A DNA stretch of 64,000 bases from Candidatus Melainabacteria bacterium (GCA_003963305.1 RXJR01000034.1:1-64000), one strand, 5' to 3'. Positions 43,401 through 50,568 are shown, numbered from the stretch's first letter. Translations and numbers: made by a program. Notes: generated from the sequence alone by a model not told the origin.

Positions 43401-44119
43401 AAGCGCAGGGGGTGAGCACGTCTGGGAGATTTGCACATCTGACTGACAGTCAACAAAAGGATTTGGAGCTGCGAGCAAAGGTCGATCAAGTGAATAGCGA
43501 AGCCCGAAAGTTCGGACTTGGCGAAGTCGCCAGCGATTTCGGTTTGCAAGACATTCCTTTCAATCCGGAGATACAAGGCAACACGCAGTTCAACGCTGAG
43601 GCAAGATTCGGCAAGGCTTCACTCCAAGATCAGAGACGCACGACAACACAAGATCTTCAAAACCTCCCCGATACCTTCCGACAAAAACGTGCGGATCTAA
43701 CAATCAGAAGCAAAGCCTTTGAAAACCAGCTAGGAAACCCAGAAATCGGACCGGCTGTAGGTTCACCAGTACAGATTGAAGCACCTAAACCAGTCGAGGC
43801 GTCTCCATCTATCAATACACCCTTGACGTCTACTTTACCGAAGTCGGTTTTCGATGACAAAAATGTATTCAACGAACCGTCATTCGCCGCTCTTACACCG
43901 CCTCAATCTCAAGTAACCCCACAAGTAAACGTTCCCCCTCTCCCAACAGCGAAAGATGCTCCCGCTCTCACAATCCGGTCGAACAGCGCAGGCAACAACC
44001 AGACGGGCGGCGATAGTAGTAAAGACTTAGGACCAATAAAAGCATCTGTTGACGCAGTGACGACTTCTGTAAACAGGATGTCTGCGGCGGTTGAAAACCT
44101 GGCTCAAAAATTCGCCTAA
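40409..44119 (+). CDS. tape-measure-like coiled-coil protein
   Basis: A 1236-aa protein, mostly alpha-helical and Gln/Ala/Ser-rich. The N-terminal region (LRSDLSSLQGTLQNIEGSLG, SSKMTNIYSQITSGARSASQ) is coiled coil. Near residues 270-300 there is a hydrophobic Gly/Ala segment (IGASTLGAAFAGGPGALFAS) as in the membrane-interacting part of tail tape measure proteins. Long helices follow, then a disordered Pro-rich region. The end, IKASVDAVTTSVNRMSAAVE, is typical of tape measure C-termini. It would set tail length and aid DNA entry, but no baseplate or tube genes are recognised. Notably the tail-chaperone-like gene lies convergent, not upstream. The assignment is by composition and architecture only. 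Confidence 0.55.
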   Translation: MANISRNVEINIKEGSNPLRDEFAFLKSGRVSLNVEFTGNSGFDQIRSLRSDLSSLQGTLQNIEGSLGTISSKMTNIYSQITSGARSASQAVNGLSQAQQQLGSGSTASSGFVKQLQANRREIEATARLLNRRGVSASNFTSQDSAVEAQFRRIEAAQNRNAANPVRQASTILRSESLIKKLESKIDQVPPEEAFAALFGGESGRRRNRLERADQLIAQNPGLVGLESRLKDRALSGDLGKIFDFRRLRSPEAATQIAFSALEGGSPISRVSNIGASTLGAAFAGGPGALFASTVATTLVEPLIQAFESKREKFREAGEAYSEAILSISSTLHESTQLVSSQTGIALGRNQNIEGQLAFRERQAEGIQKAVRSELLPLGIGGASEASIARSVTGALAQRGFEPDTRTIALGARALGGTAAALNPSLLSTGRLPKDIEDILLAQGKGRNTSLGQLLPEDSYRAIQNARSNSDLQKAFQTLQSFGDAYSKSGNPVAVKQRISGQEELLNSVGGNEQLAAQTEALRYREQVLTSDKDLAEASRNLGRVFGSLEGASIKFQTGLEQLAAKLTNTTVDVTGFKPGGEIPGVAKDIIAKLTGQNSQVLGPILDLVTRLGGGNSSPPPFKSEQTDSGKLSSRLKALGLDSEQQTFDTKKSPFAQLAGVEQSIKEFAGKKDLADQIPFLQDQRARLLQETSSLQAKTLPPTDEGNLRRLGLEGRSDQSQIRARQDQLKATKSLELGASPERLAELQGQEKLIQNQILELRAKGLGYAQQEAALYAKRAGEIRGTTDFNTVAGLTEGTKGIADALRLQFGAAKRGGASSQQLGDIFAQRLANEDLAARARGVAIQNRNANVNRESFAGQEREIENNRSGRTAFIEGRESLIRQRQAALQTEQDPDRRRILQQSIEQGQKQNAVDRVANFQDQNRKAVLPAVRDNAQAQYNITLRSSANLIGDEIAKRQLLNAQLSASTVALQNFKSDLNAKKSSGVASIASQLKELEAQGVSTSGRFAHLTDSQQKDLELRAKVDQVNSEARKFGLGEVASDFGLQDIPFNPEIQGNTQFNAEARFGKASLQDQRRTTTQDLQNLPDTFRQKRADLTIRSKAFENQLGNPEIGPAVGSPVQIEAPKPVEASPSINTPLTSTLPKSVFDDKNVFNEPSFAALTPPQSQVTPQVNVPPLPTAKDAPALTIRSNSAGNNQTGGDSSKDLGPIKASVDAVTTSVNRMSAAVENLAQKFA

Positions 44120-44386
44120 TTGTCGTAGCGGACCCCGTGCATGCGCGTGAGTGACTTAAAGTTCATCACTTCAGTCGGTCCACAAAAGCCCTCTTTCTGT
44201 GTCAAATTGAACATCTTAAGTGTCCAGTTGATCACAGGCACTGGCGTTTCTTCATAGAACGTCTTGAAACTGCAGCCGCCAACGTATTGTGAATAAAACA
44301 CATGGCGTTTTATCAGTGGTGGTATTTTTTCTTCGTCTCCGTTGCCTTGAAGCTCGTCGAAATATGTCTTGAAAAATTGTCTAGCT
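44116..44386 (-). other. open frame continuing the 44381-44872 gene by +1 shift
   Basis: After an in-frame TAG near 44400 this frame stays open to 44116 for about 90 codons (KARQFFKTYFDELQGNG, HVFYSQYVGGCSFKTFYEE) but has no start codon until GTG 44301. It is in the +1 frame relative to the upstream gene, whose end contains CCT AAA AGC TAG. A +1 slip on AAA_A would fuse the two into about 250 aa, like phage tail-assembly chaperone G/GT pairs. It may instead be an independent 61-aa gene. Confidence 0.35.
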
Positions 44387-44872
44387 TTTAGGAGACACCA
44401 ATTCGTCTACATAAAGTCCGGCGCCCAGCCAGAGCATCTCAAACACAAATTCTTTTGCTGACGGCCAATGAGCATCTTGAATATCTTCGTAGGTCAGTTG
44501 CGGTTGCGAAGACAGTTCTAGTACCAGATTCAAAAGCTCTAAGAGAATGTACGGTGCAGACCGGCTTGACTTATATTGCCTCTTTGTCCAATCTTCGGCG
44601 CTTTCGCCTTCCTGACGAAACAGCCGGCGATGCTCAAGAATACGGTTAGCACGCTCCTTGTATTTCTCTGGCTCTTCGCCTTCCATGGCAGGTACTTTGG
44701 CATGTTCTGAGTATTTCGCTCGAACCTCAGTGAGTCGATCCAGAATCAGATCTGTTGCCTTCAATGTGAAGACTGTTCCGTGAATGGCGACCTCTCTCGC
44801 GCCAAAATTGTGTTTCCACAGCTTGACTGGGTTTTCTCTAGGATTTTCGTATGGATTTTCAGGTAACGGCAT
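44381..44872 (-). CDS. phage-like hypothetical protein, possible tail assembly chaperone
   Basis: A 163-aa soluble protein. It begins with a Pro/Asn-rich segment (ENPYENPRENPVKLWKH). A strand and helix follow (VAIHGTVFTLKATDLILDRL), a charged middle (EPEKYKERANRILEHRRLF), and a C-terminal helical part (APYILLELLNLVLELSSQP, then DIQDAHWPSAKEFVFEMLW). Size, acidic helical character and the possible frameshifted extension recall tail assembly chaperones. It lies next to the tape-measure-like gene, but on the opposite strand. It is preceded on the same strand by a 78-aa gene. Homology is not established. Confidence 0.45.
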   Translation of the reverse strand: MPLPENPYENPRENPVKLWKHNFGAREVAIHGTVFTLKATDLILDRLTEVRAKYSEHAKVPAMEGEEPEKYKERANRILEHRRLFRQEGESAEDWTKRQYKSSRSAPYILLELLNLVLELSSQPQLTYEDIQDAHWPSAKEFVFEMLWLGAGLYVDELVSPKS

Positions 44873-44914
44873 TCAAACTAACCTCGGTGAGAATAAGTAG
44901 ATAAACAGTCAGCA

Positions 44915-45151
44915 TTACTGGTTCAGCAGTCGCGCGGCTTCCCTGGCTGTTTTGTAGGCAACAATGAAATCACCCAACGCGATAGGGTCTCGCTTACGAT
45001 CTGCATATTCCGGCTGCGAATAGAACTCGACCAAGCGACGGCTAACTTCGGTGCGGTCACCACCAACCAGTAGAGCGATAAACGAAACACTTAGATCCGC
45101 ATATGCGCCACGAGACGAGATTCGCCGCCGTTTGTACTCGTGCATGACCAT
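44915..45151 (-). CDS. small hypothetical phage-like protein
   Basis: A 78-aa, mostly helical protein (AYADLSVSFIALLVGG, then RLVEFYSQPEYADRKRDP and IVAYKTAREAARLLN). It lies 42 bp upstream of the 163-aa gene and probably belongs to the same transcript. The frame is open about 15 codons above the ATG, so the exact start is uncertain. No family recognised. Confidence 0.45.
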   Translation of the reverse strand: MVMHEYKRRRISSRGAYADLSVSFIALLVGGDRTEVSRRLVEFYSQPEYADRKRDPIALGDFIVAYKTAREAARLLNQ

Positions 45152-45395
45152 CTCAATTCTTGTCCTACTAAACCCGATGTCCAGAGTCTAGAAATTCCTT
45201 TCAATTGATCAAAATCGGCTCGGTATTTTTCGATCAATATGAGGTAAAAATCGGTCACGGAGATGCAATTTCTCGCGGCCAAACCCTCAAAACCCAAACC
45301 AAGTCGAGGTCTTTCTATATTTTGGGTTGGCAATGAAGAGTGAGCAAAATACTACAAATCGCTGATCATGAACATGCGCGGAGAAAATAAAAAAG

Positions 45396-45941
45396 ATGGC
45401 TAGACGGAAGGCAACTAACTTGGAACTGGTATCAGAGGCCAAACAGCTCACGGCTGCTCAGTTGAGTGATCTGCAAATCGCTCTGGCACGATTCGACGGT
45501 AACCTTGTTCTCGCGCAGCAAGAGTTTCACTTGATGCATTCAGCAGTTCGTGTGACGACTGAGACTGTGGCGGCTGTGCTGGCTAAGTATCGTACTGTGA
45601 TCGAGCAGAAGAAGTTGCAACTATCTGAACTCAACCCCTTACTCAGCAGGTCATTTCGTGACCAAATGTGTTGGTTGATTTTTAAAAATGCGGCTGAAAT
45701 CAGGCCTCGTCAATGGAGAAAAGACGCCACCGGCGCTCTGCAGGCCATTGAAACCGACGATACCCAAACAATGCTTGAGGTTCTGAAATTGTTGGCCCGA
45801 AATGACATCGACGAAGCGACCATTAAAGTCGACGACTCGGCTTTTCCCGCAGCTCGGAAGATGATAGACGGCAGCGGCAACACATATTGGCAGACTGATA
45901 TGAAATCTGGCGTCAAGTTCAAAAAGAGCGATTACGCATAA
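45396..45941 (+). CDS. hypothetical island protein, 181 aa
   Basis: A 181-aa basic-start protein (MARRKATNLELVSEAKQL). Residues 20-45 (AAQLSDLQIALARFDGNLVL) could form a helix-turn-helix of the kind found in small terminase or resolvase-like proteins. The C-terminal part is mixed (DDTQTMLEVLKLLARND, then DGSGNTYWQTDMKSGVKF). It starts the rightward block of small genes at 45.4-46.9 kb. I do not assign a function; a small terminase subunit is possible but only by vague resemblance. Confidence 0.5.
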   Translation: MARRKATNLELVSEAKQLTAAQLSDLQIALARFDGNLVLAQQEFHLMHSAVRVTTETVAAVLAKYRTVIEQKKLQLSELNPLLSRSFRDQMCWLIFKNAAEIRPRQWRKDATGALQAIETDDTQTMLEVLKLLARNDIDEATIKVDDSAFPAARKMIDGSGNTYWQTDMKSGVKFKKSDYA

Positions 45942-45982
45942 ATTCCGCACTGAAAAACAAATCCTAGGAGATCAAGAAACAA

Positions 45983-46384
45983 ATGGACGAAGTTAAGAAG
46001 CTGCTCAATGAGCAAATAGGAAGTAATAAGATGCTTAGTCTGCTTGTTGAAATGCAATCGATAAGTAACAACCAGTTACTCGAAGCAATCGAAGAGCAGC
46101 GGCAGGCAATTGCCGCTTACATGCTTACTGTAAAAACGCAAGAAGAGTGTTTTAGAAAGGAGCAGGAGGAGATCCGGCAATTGGCGAAACTAAACCAAGC
46201 GCAGCTCAAAGCATTTCTTGATCAGTCGAACAAATTGCTCGGCAAATCAACTGATGAAGTTGTTGTTGGACTGGCCAATTCCCATCTTAAAAGCAAAACG
46301 CTGACGGAAGAGGACAAGGCGAGGCGGGACCGAGAAGGCAGTGACTTCTACAAATCACACGCAGAACGGATCGTCAGCCAATAA
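45983..46384 (+). CDS. coiled-coil hypothetical protein A
   Basis: A 133-aa protein, Gln/Glu-rich and predicted coiled coil throughout (ISNNQLLEAIEEQRQAIAAY, EECFRKEQEEIRQLAKLNQ). Its segment RQLAKLNQAQLKAFLDQSNK aligns with RQLALQSSAQLNAFITQTNK in the following gene, so the two are paralogues. AGGAG lies 12 bases before the ATG at 45983. Function unknown; perhaps a structural or oligomeric accessory protein. Confidence 0.55.
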   Translation: MDEVKKLLNEQIGSNKMLSLLVEMQSISNNQLLEAIEEQRQAIAAYMLTVKTQEECFRKEQEEIRQLAKLNQAQLKAFLDQSNKLLGKSTDEVVVGLANSHLKSKTLTEEDKARRDREGSDFYKSHAERIVSQ

Positions 46385-46400
46385 AAGCCAGGAGCAACAA

Positions 46401-46715
46401 ATGAACAAAGACGAACTTGAGGCTTACAGACAAGTACTAGACCTCCAGAAACAAACACTAGAAGGCTTTGAATCCGTATTTGCCGGATATAAAGAGATCC
46501 TGGATGCTAGTCGAGAGGTTTTCGAACTGCAAAGGCAGGCGTTCAACTTTTATATCGAGCAGTTCGACAGGCGCAAAGAGGAACTAGAGCATAGCCATAC
46601 TGAAACCCGGCAATTGGCACTGCAAAGTTCAGCTCAATTGAATGCGTTCATCACTCAAACAAACAAATCACTCGGCATATCGCAGGTCGAAACGGACAGC
46701 CATCAATACAAGTAG
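46401..46715 (+). CDS. coiled-coil hypothetical protein B (paralogue of A)
   Basis: A 104-aa protein from ATG 46401 with AGGAG eight bases upstream; the longer frame from 46341 overlaps gene A. It is coiled coil (ELEAYRQVLDLQKQTLEGF, EVFELQRQAFNFYIEQFDRR) and shares the C-terminal QLNAFITQTNKSLGIS motif with gene A. It is 16 bp downstream of gene A and so in the same operon. Confidence 0.55.
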   Translation: MNKDELEAYRQVLDLQKQTLEGFESVFAGYKEILDASREVFELQRQAFNFYIEQFDRRKEELEHSHTETRQLALQSSAQLNAFITQTNKSLGISQVETDSHQYK

Positions 46716-46749
46716 CCAACCGGCGAACTGCTACAAAAGGTGCGAATCA

Positions 46750-46863
46750 ATGGAAACGCACCTCTTACCAATCAAGTACATAGAAAGGATCGCCAGAACC
46801 AACACCCGGCGATACGACAATAAACCACCAGGCAACACCGGCTCGAACGGCGGCTCCTCTTAA
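46750..46863 (+). CDS. possible small protein, 37 aa
   Basis: A short frame METHLLPIKYIERIARTNTR plus a polar tail, with AAGGTG nine bases before the ATG and 34 bp after the preceding gene. It could be real but is too short to be sure. Confidence 0.3.
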   Translation: METHLLPIKYIERIARTNTRRYDNKPPGNTGSNGGSS

Positions 46864-47332
46864 ATACCATCCACACACACCAAGCGATTCATAGATAACA
46901 ACGTGATCTGATTCCACGGTTATTACTGGTTAGAGAATCCATCACATACGTATACGCATCAACTAGTCGCTTCGAATAATCGTTTGGAATACTCGGTTAA
47001 GTACTCGCTCAAATGATCTCTCAAATACTCGGTTAAATACGGGCCTCTATTTAAAAACCGACACCTGATTCCCAAAACCAAAAAAAAACGCATTAATGGC
47101 TATTATTGACTATTTTGTGTCAATAATTCGTGACCAGGCTGTTAACCCGCTCTACGTTGAGTTTCGATCCAATAATAGTCACTAAATACGGTGCACGCTT
47201 CTATGGCAGGTGAAACCGGCTCAGCAAGCCGGTTCCAGGCGTCATCTCGTTTTAATTGGCACTTAGAGACACTCTATGTTATTCCGTGGCACTTTCCAGT
47301 GCTCTACTCTCTAAATAAGTAGAGGAATCCGT
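46864..47332. other. intergenic region with inverted repeats
   Basis: 469 bp with no gene. It holds two copies of AAATACTCGGTTAA-like sequence (46987-47037), an operator-like inverted repeat TTATTGAC-N8-GTCAATAA (47103-47126), and a perfect hairpin AACCGGCT-CAGCA-AGCCGGTT (47214-47234). The motif GGCTATTATTGA here (47098-47109) recurs at 50222-50233, suggesting a shared regulator of the island. Confidence 0.45.
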
Positions 47333-47608
47333 GTGGCGGCAACTTTGAAAAAGAAGAAAAGAAAGGAAGAACCCGTTGAGAATTCAGAGTTCTGGCGCAT
47401 CCGCGACTTCTGCCACGAACTGGGAATCAGTTTGACGGAGTTTCACCGGATGCGAAGAGACGGGCTCCTGCCACCGAGTTACCTGATCGCAGGTAAGCCA
47501 AAAATGCGACGGTTCTTGCGGAGCGAAGTGATCATGTGGCTGAAAGGCGAGCTATCGCTGCAAGAGATATTCGAGGAGCCGGACGTCAATCCTCCAGGTA
47601 CAGAATAA
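47333..47608 (+). CDS. small HTH (AlpA/MerR-like) protein
   Basis: A 91-aa basic protein from GTG 47333. After a Lys-rich start, residues 20-75 give a winged-helix pattern: FWRIRDFCHELGISLTEFHR, then RDGLLPPSYLIAGKPKMRRF, then SEVIMWLKGELS. This is the layout of AlpA-type phage regulators that bind DNA near integrase genes. AGAGG lies about 7 bases before the start. It probably controls the block 47.3-48.4 kb or excision by the second recombinase. Confidence 0.65.
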   Translation: MAATLKKKKRKEEPVENSEFWRIRDFCHELGISLTEFHRMRRDGLLPPSYLIAGKPKMRRFLRSEVIMWLKGELSLQEIFEEPDVNPPGTE

Positions 47609-47620
47609 AAGGAGCAAACA

Positions 47621-47893
47621 ATGCCAATTTACAAAACACATGAAGATTGGAGTTGCATGTCTGCATACAACTTGATCATCACTCTCGCTTGGGCAGCAAC
47701 CGAGCAGCGTATCGATCCCAATTCAGAAGCAGTCAAATCAATCCTTGAACAGCTCGCCAAGCCGTTCGAAGGCGAAAAAGAGAGTTGCACGGAGTGTCAG
47801 ATTGGACCGACTCCACAAGAGCGATTCATTGAATTCTTGAAAGACGAAAGACAGTGGCAGACTAATGCTCAACACATGTGCGGCTATCGGTAG
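47621..47893 (+). CDS. hypothetical island protein, 90 aa
   Basis: A 90-aa protein 12 bp after the HTH gene with AAGGAG before its ATG, so co-transcribed. It starts MPIYKTHEDWSCMSAYNLI and has a CTECQIGP segment in the middle and a terminal CGYR. No family recognised. Confidence 0.5.
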   Translation: MPIYKTHEDWSCMSAYNLIITLAWAATEQRIDPNSEAVKSILEQLAKPFEGEKESCTECQIGPTPQERFIEFLKDERQWQTNAQHMCGYR

Positions 47894-47943
47894 CAGAAAC
47901 ACAACAAAAAAAAACTGGAATCAACAAAGGAGACACAACAAAA

Positions 47944-48390
47944 ATGGCTAAGCAGCTAACACCAAATGGAAGTTCGAAAATGTACATCGTCGTTTGCGAC
48001 AAACCCGGCTTGAGATTTACACACGAGGCATCGAGCCCCGGATGGCTGAAACTCAAAGAAGACGAAGCACATGGTCGTCTACGACGAGTAGCCCCAGACA
48101 TCAAAAATCCGAAAGCGGGAGATCTTATGACTGTAGAAATGCTCAATGAGATGACACACCGATTCGATGAGCACGGCGAGTACGTGACCACTGATAAACA
48201 GCTTGCAATTGCAGCTTTCAATGCGGCACGAGGGTCAGATCGATTTGCTAGGCTCCATTCGACAAGCCTGCCAATCGAAGATAAGCATCTGATCGAGATT
48301 GGACGGCACGAAACCGGCTACCGTCCGCCACAAGCGTATGGCCCTAAGAAGTGGCAAGGTTATGCTCAAGACGAGCAGTTCGGCTACTAA
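47944..48390 (+). CDS. hypothetical island protein, 148 aa
   Basis: A 148-aa protein from ATG 47944 (AAAGGAG eleven bases upstream; the longer frame from 47878 overlaps the previous gene). Beta-rich N-terminus (MYIVVCDKPGLRFTHEASS), helical middle (DKQLAIAAFNAARGSDRFA) and a Tyr/Pro-rich end (YRPPQAYGPKKWQGYAQD). It is followed by a good terminator at 48435. Function unknown. Confidence 0.5.
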   Translation: MAKQLTPNGSSKMYIVVCDKPGLRFTHEASSPGWLKLKEDEAHGRLRRVAPDIKNPKAGDLMTVEMLNEMTHRFDEHGEYVTTDKQLAIAAFNAARGSDRFARLHSTSLPIEDKHLIEIGRHETGYRPPQAYGPKKWQGYAQDEQFGY

Positions 48391-48434
48391 ATCCAAAGCT
48401 TGATTCGCATACTTCCCGTCTGCGAATAAAGACT

Positions 48435-48468
48435 GAACCGCCTTCCGTCTTATTCCGGAGGGCGGTTT
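48435..48468 (+). terminator. Rho-independent terminator
   Basis: Stem AACCGCC/GGCGGTT extended by TCCG/CGGA around a short TCTTATT loop, followed by TTTT. It closes the 47.3-48.4 kb operon. Confidence 0.8.
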
Positions 48469-48552
48469 TGGTTGAAGGGCAAAAACAATACGAAAAGTAA
48501 GATTCACGATGACAAAAGGACATCGGTTAATCTCTCCTGGCAGATTTCTGGG

Positions 48553-48714
48553 TCAAATCGCTAAGGTAAATGCGATGCCCTCACAGATTACCGCCATCCA
48601 GAAAAGGACTAGAGCAAACAAGCCGAAGTTGGCATACGGTGATACGTTGTACTTCGCCTTCTCGGCTTCCCAATCAACTTTCTTTTCGCCTGGCCAGTAA
48701 AGATCCTTACTCAT
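48553..48714 (-). CDS. small single-pass membrane protein, 53 aa
   Basis: A 53-aa protein (MSKDLYWPGEKKVDWEAEKA, then KYNVSPYANF, then the hydrophobic GLFALVLFWMAVICEGIAF). A Lys/Glu/Trp-rich cytosolic head is followed by one TM helix. The ATG at 48714 has CAGGAG six bases upstream and overlaps the previous gene's stop (ATGAGTAA). It is therefore the last gene of the minus-strand recombinase operon. Function unknown; the size and form recall phage-encoded membrane accessory proteins. Confidence 0.6.
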   Translation of the reverse strand: MSKDLYWPGEKKVDWEAEKAKYNVSPYANFGLFALVLFWMAVICEGIAFTLAI

Positions 48715-48925
48715 GATCTACTCCTGTTGCTGATTCAAGCGGTAGTTCGTGCTCTATCAAAACCAGATCAGCCCACTCGCAGCGCTCCGAATCACAGGAA
48801 GGATTAGTGCATTTTCGATGCAGGATCGAGCCGGTCTCCTTCGCACCTTCCGGCTTACATCGCCAGCAATAGTAGATCCAGAACTTCCGCTTTCTGTTCT
48901 TCGAGCGCGGCGATAGCTTAAACAT
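48707..48925 (-). CDS. small zinc-finger-like protein, 72 aa
   Basis: Begins at ATG 48925, overlapping the recombinase stop by 8 bp (AAGGATGTTTAA). Two cysteine pairs, YYCWRCKPEG and CTNPSCDSERC, suggest a small zinc ribbon. It continues to VLIEHELPLESATGVDHE. It is the middle gene of the minus-strand recombinase operon. No family recognised. Confidence 0.55.
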   Translation of the reverse strand: MFKLSPRSKNRKRKFWIYYCWRCKPEGAKETGSILHRKCTNPSCDSERCEWADLVLIEHELPLESATGVDHE

Positions 48926-49631
48926 CCTTACCAAATCCGCGAAATCTTTCGGCTGAGAGCTGGGTGTACAGCGTCGTATGCTGAATGTTGCGATGCCCGA
49001 AGTAGGCTTGAATTGAGCGGGTGTCATAACCCTTATTCGCGAGCTGATAGCCCTTCGCGTGGCGCAACATGTGCGGATGAACCGGGAAAGTTATTCCGGC
49101 GACTTCGCCGGCTCGGGCTACTAGAGTACGAACATGTCTTGTGCTGATCGGTCCGCCCCGCTCGGTGCTGAATATGAACGGTGAGTTCGGATTGTCTCGG
49201 CGCAGTTGTCTGAGTATGCGAAGCTCATCACCTTCGAGGAAATGCACTGATGCGTCGCCGTTCTTTACTCGGTTCACATGCAGCTTGGCTGAGGTGAAGT
49301 CAACCTGCTCCCACTTCATATCTGTAAGCTCACTCACTCTGAGAGCATGACGGTACGCAATAAGAATGAGCGCGCTATCCCTATTTCCATATCTGCCAAC
49401 CTTCTTTGCTGCATCTCGGAGCTGTTGTACTTCCTCTGGCAACAAGTATTCTCTCTCTCTTCTATCGCGGTTTCTCGGCTTGCTCGGTGGCGCGTTCTTC
49501 AACTTAGCCGTATTCAGTCGTTGGGAGGTGCGGTACGTGATCCCATCCGATGGGGCTAAAAGAGTCAAATGTCTAACGGTCTTAGCCGTGTTGGGTCCTT
49601 TTGGGCTGAGTTTCCGGTCAATGGTTTTCAT
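48918..49631 (-). CDS. short tyrosine recombinase (FimB/E-like)
   Basis: A 237-aa recombinase consisting almost only of the catalytic domain: Arg in AYRHALRVSELTDMKWEQ, His-x-x-Arg in VHPHMLRHAKGYQLANKG, His in FGHRNIQHTTLYTQ with the nucleophile Tyr. The missing N-terminal core-binding domain and overall size are those of FimB/FimE-type invertases and some phage recombinases. A basic N-terminal extension of about 60 residues is present. It may invert a segment or excise a second element nested in the island. I found no clear inverted crossover pair in the window. Confidence 0.88.
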   Translation of the reverse strand: MKTIDRKLSPKGPNTAKTVRHLTLLAPSDGITYRTSQRLNTAKLKNAPPSKPRNRDRREREYLLPEEVQQLRDAAKKVGRYGNRDSALILIAYRHALRVSELTDMKWEQVDFTSAKLHVNRVKNGDASVHFLEGDELRILRQLRRDNPNSPFIFSTERGGPISTRHVRTLVARAGEVAGITFPVHPHMLRHAKGYQLANKGYDTRSIQAYFGHRNIQHTTLYTQLSAERFRGFGKDV

Positions 49632-49735
49632 GGCATCTACTCCTGCGAATTGTTAGCGGCATCTGGTTAGTAAATGAAAGCAAAGAAAAGGCGATCCCCC
49701 AATCAACATGTCTGTGGAGGATCGCCCGGATCAAA

Positions 49736-50044
49736 CTATATAAGTACGCGGCGAAGTGCTCGCTCAGTTTCCTTCACTCGACGCCATGCGGCACAAATTG
49801 CGGACTGCGGCGCCGTGTCTTTCGAATTCTCAATGAACTCCTTTTCACCCTGTGCATATAGACCGGCGGCTTCCAGCAGCACATCAAAGTCGAAGTCAGA
49901 CAATCGGACAATAGAATCGCCGCGGTTGATAATTACAAAACCATTCGCGCGGTTGCTTTTGATACATGAAGACGCGGCTCTATTAGGATTCGCATCCTTC
50001 TTGCTGGTCTTACCTTTGTTCAAACGAATAGTGAATTTGCGCAT
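49736..50044 (-). CDS. hypothetical island protein, 102 aa
   Basis: A 102-aa protein starting at ATG 50044 (MRKFTIRLNKGKTSKKD) with a perfect GGAGG seven bases upstream, which decides against the longer 50062 start. A beta start is followed by helices (DFDVLLEAAGLYAQGEKEF, then ICAAWRRVKETERALRRVL). It lies 104 bp upstream of the recombinase on the same strand. No family recognised; a small regulator is possible. Confidence 0.5.
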   Translation of the reverse strand: MRKFTIRLNKGKTSKKDANPNRAASSCIKSNRANGFVIINRGDSIVRLSDFDFDVLLEAAGLYAQGEKEFIENSKDTAPQSAICAAWRRVKETERALRRVLI

Positions 50045-50294
50045 GTGAGAACCTCCATGCAATCGCTGGCGGCAACTGCATCTGTGAGTGAAGTGATATC
50101 GAGAAACGTATCAACAATATACCAATGTATCCACAATCGATCACGTATTGCACACTACCAAAACGTAGATCCTGTCGCTATTTTGATTAATTCTCTAACA
50201 CTGCCCACGGTATCAATTATTGGCTATTATTGAACACTAATTATGCCGTCTACAATTCAGACATGCGAATCAGACTAGTTCGCGCTGTGCATGT

Positions 50295-50322
50295 AAGCCG
50301 CTCGTGTTATGCGAAGCGGCTT
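50295..50322 (+). terminator. hairpin AAGCCGCT/AGCGGCTT
   Basis: Perfect 8-bp stem with a 12-base loop. Only a short T content follows, so termination is possible but not certain. Confidence 0.5.
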
Positions 50323-50375
50323 CCGTGTAATTAGAGAGCATAAAGTCTCTTGGGCATCGAAAGCCACTGAGGAAT

Positions 50376-50399
50376 AGCCATCCTTATCAGAGGATGGCT
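50376..50399 (+). terminator. hairpin AGCCATCCT/AGGATGGCT
   Basis: Perfect 9-bp stem with loop TATCAG. Its stem core is the same as the next hairpin at 50457-50487, so the two are probably duplicates. Confidence 0.55.
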
Positions 50400-50456
50400 T
50401 AGCCGATTGAGTTGCTACAATTACTAACGAATCTTTGGCTTAAAGACTCGCTAAGC

Positions 50457-50487
50457 AAAAGCCATCCTTAAAACGAGGATGGCTTTT
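50457..50487 (+). terminator. strong bidirectional terminator hairpin
   Basis: Perfect 12-bp stem AAAAGCCATCCT/AGGATGGCTTTT with a 7-base loop. A-run on one side and T-run on the other allow termination in both directions. Confidence 0.8.
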
Positions 50488-50538
50488 GGTTGTTAGCTGT
50501 CGAATGCTCTATAATTTAGATGCTTTGTGAGCAGCAGG

Positions 50539-50568
50539 ATGACCGTCTATCAAAGGGCGGTCATTTTG
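50539..50568 (+). terminator. terminator hairpin ATGACCG/CGGTCAT
   Basis: Perfect 7-bp stem with 12-base loop followed by TTTTG. A TATAAT box lies 24 bp upstream, so a very short RNA could start and end here. Confidence 0.6.

Noticed and set aside
45091..45333. 80-codon minus-strand frame overlapping the 78-aa gene
   Set aside because: It starts with TTG without a clear ribosome site and overlaps the better-supported frame at 44915-45151. A frameshift relation could not be shown.
48509..48700. 63-codon plus-strand frame
   Set aside because: The minus strand of the same region encodes a better small membrane protein with a Shine-Dalgarno and stop-start overlap with its neighbour.
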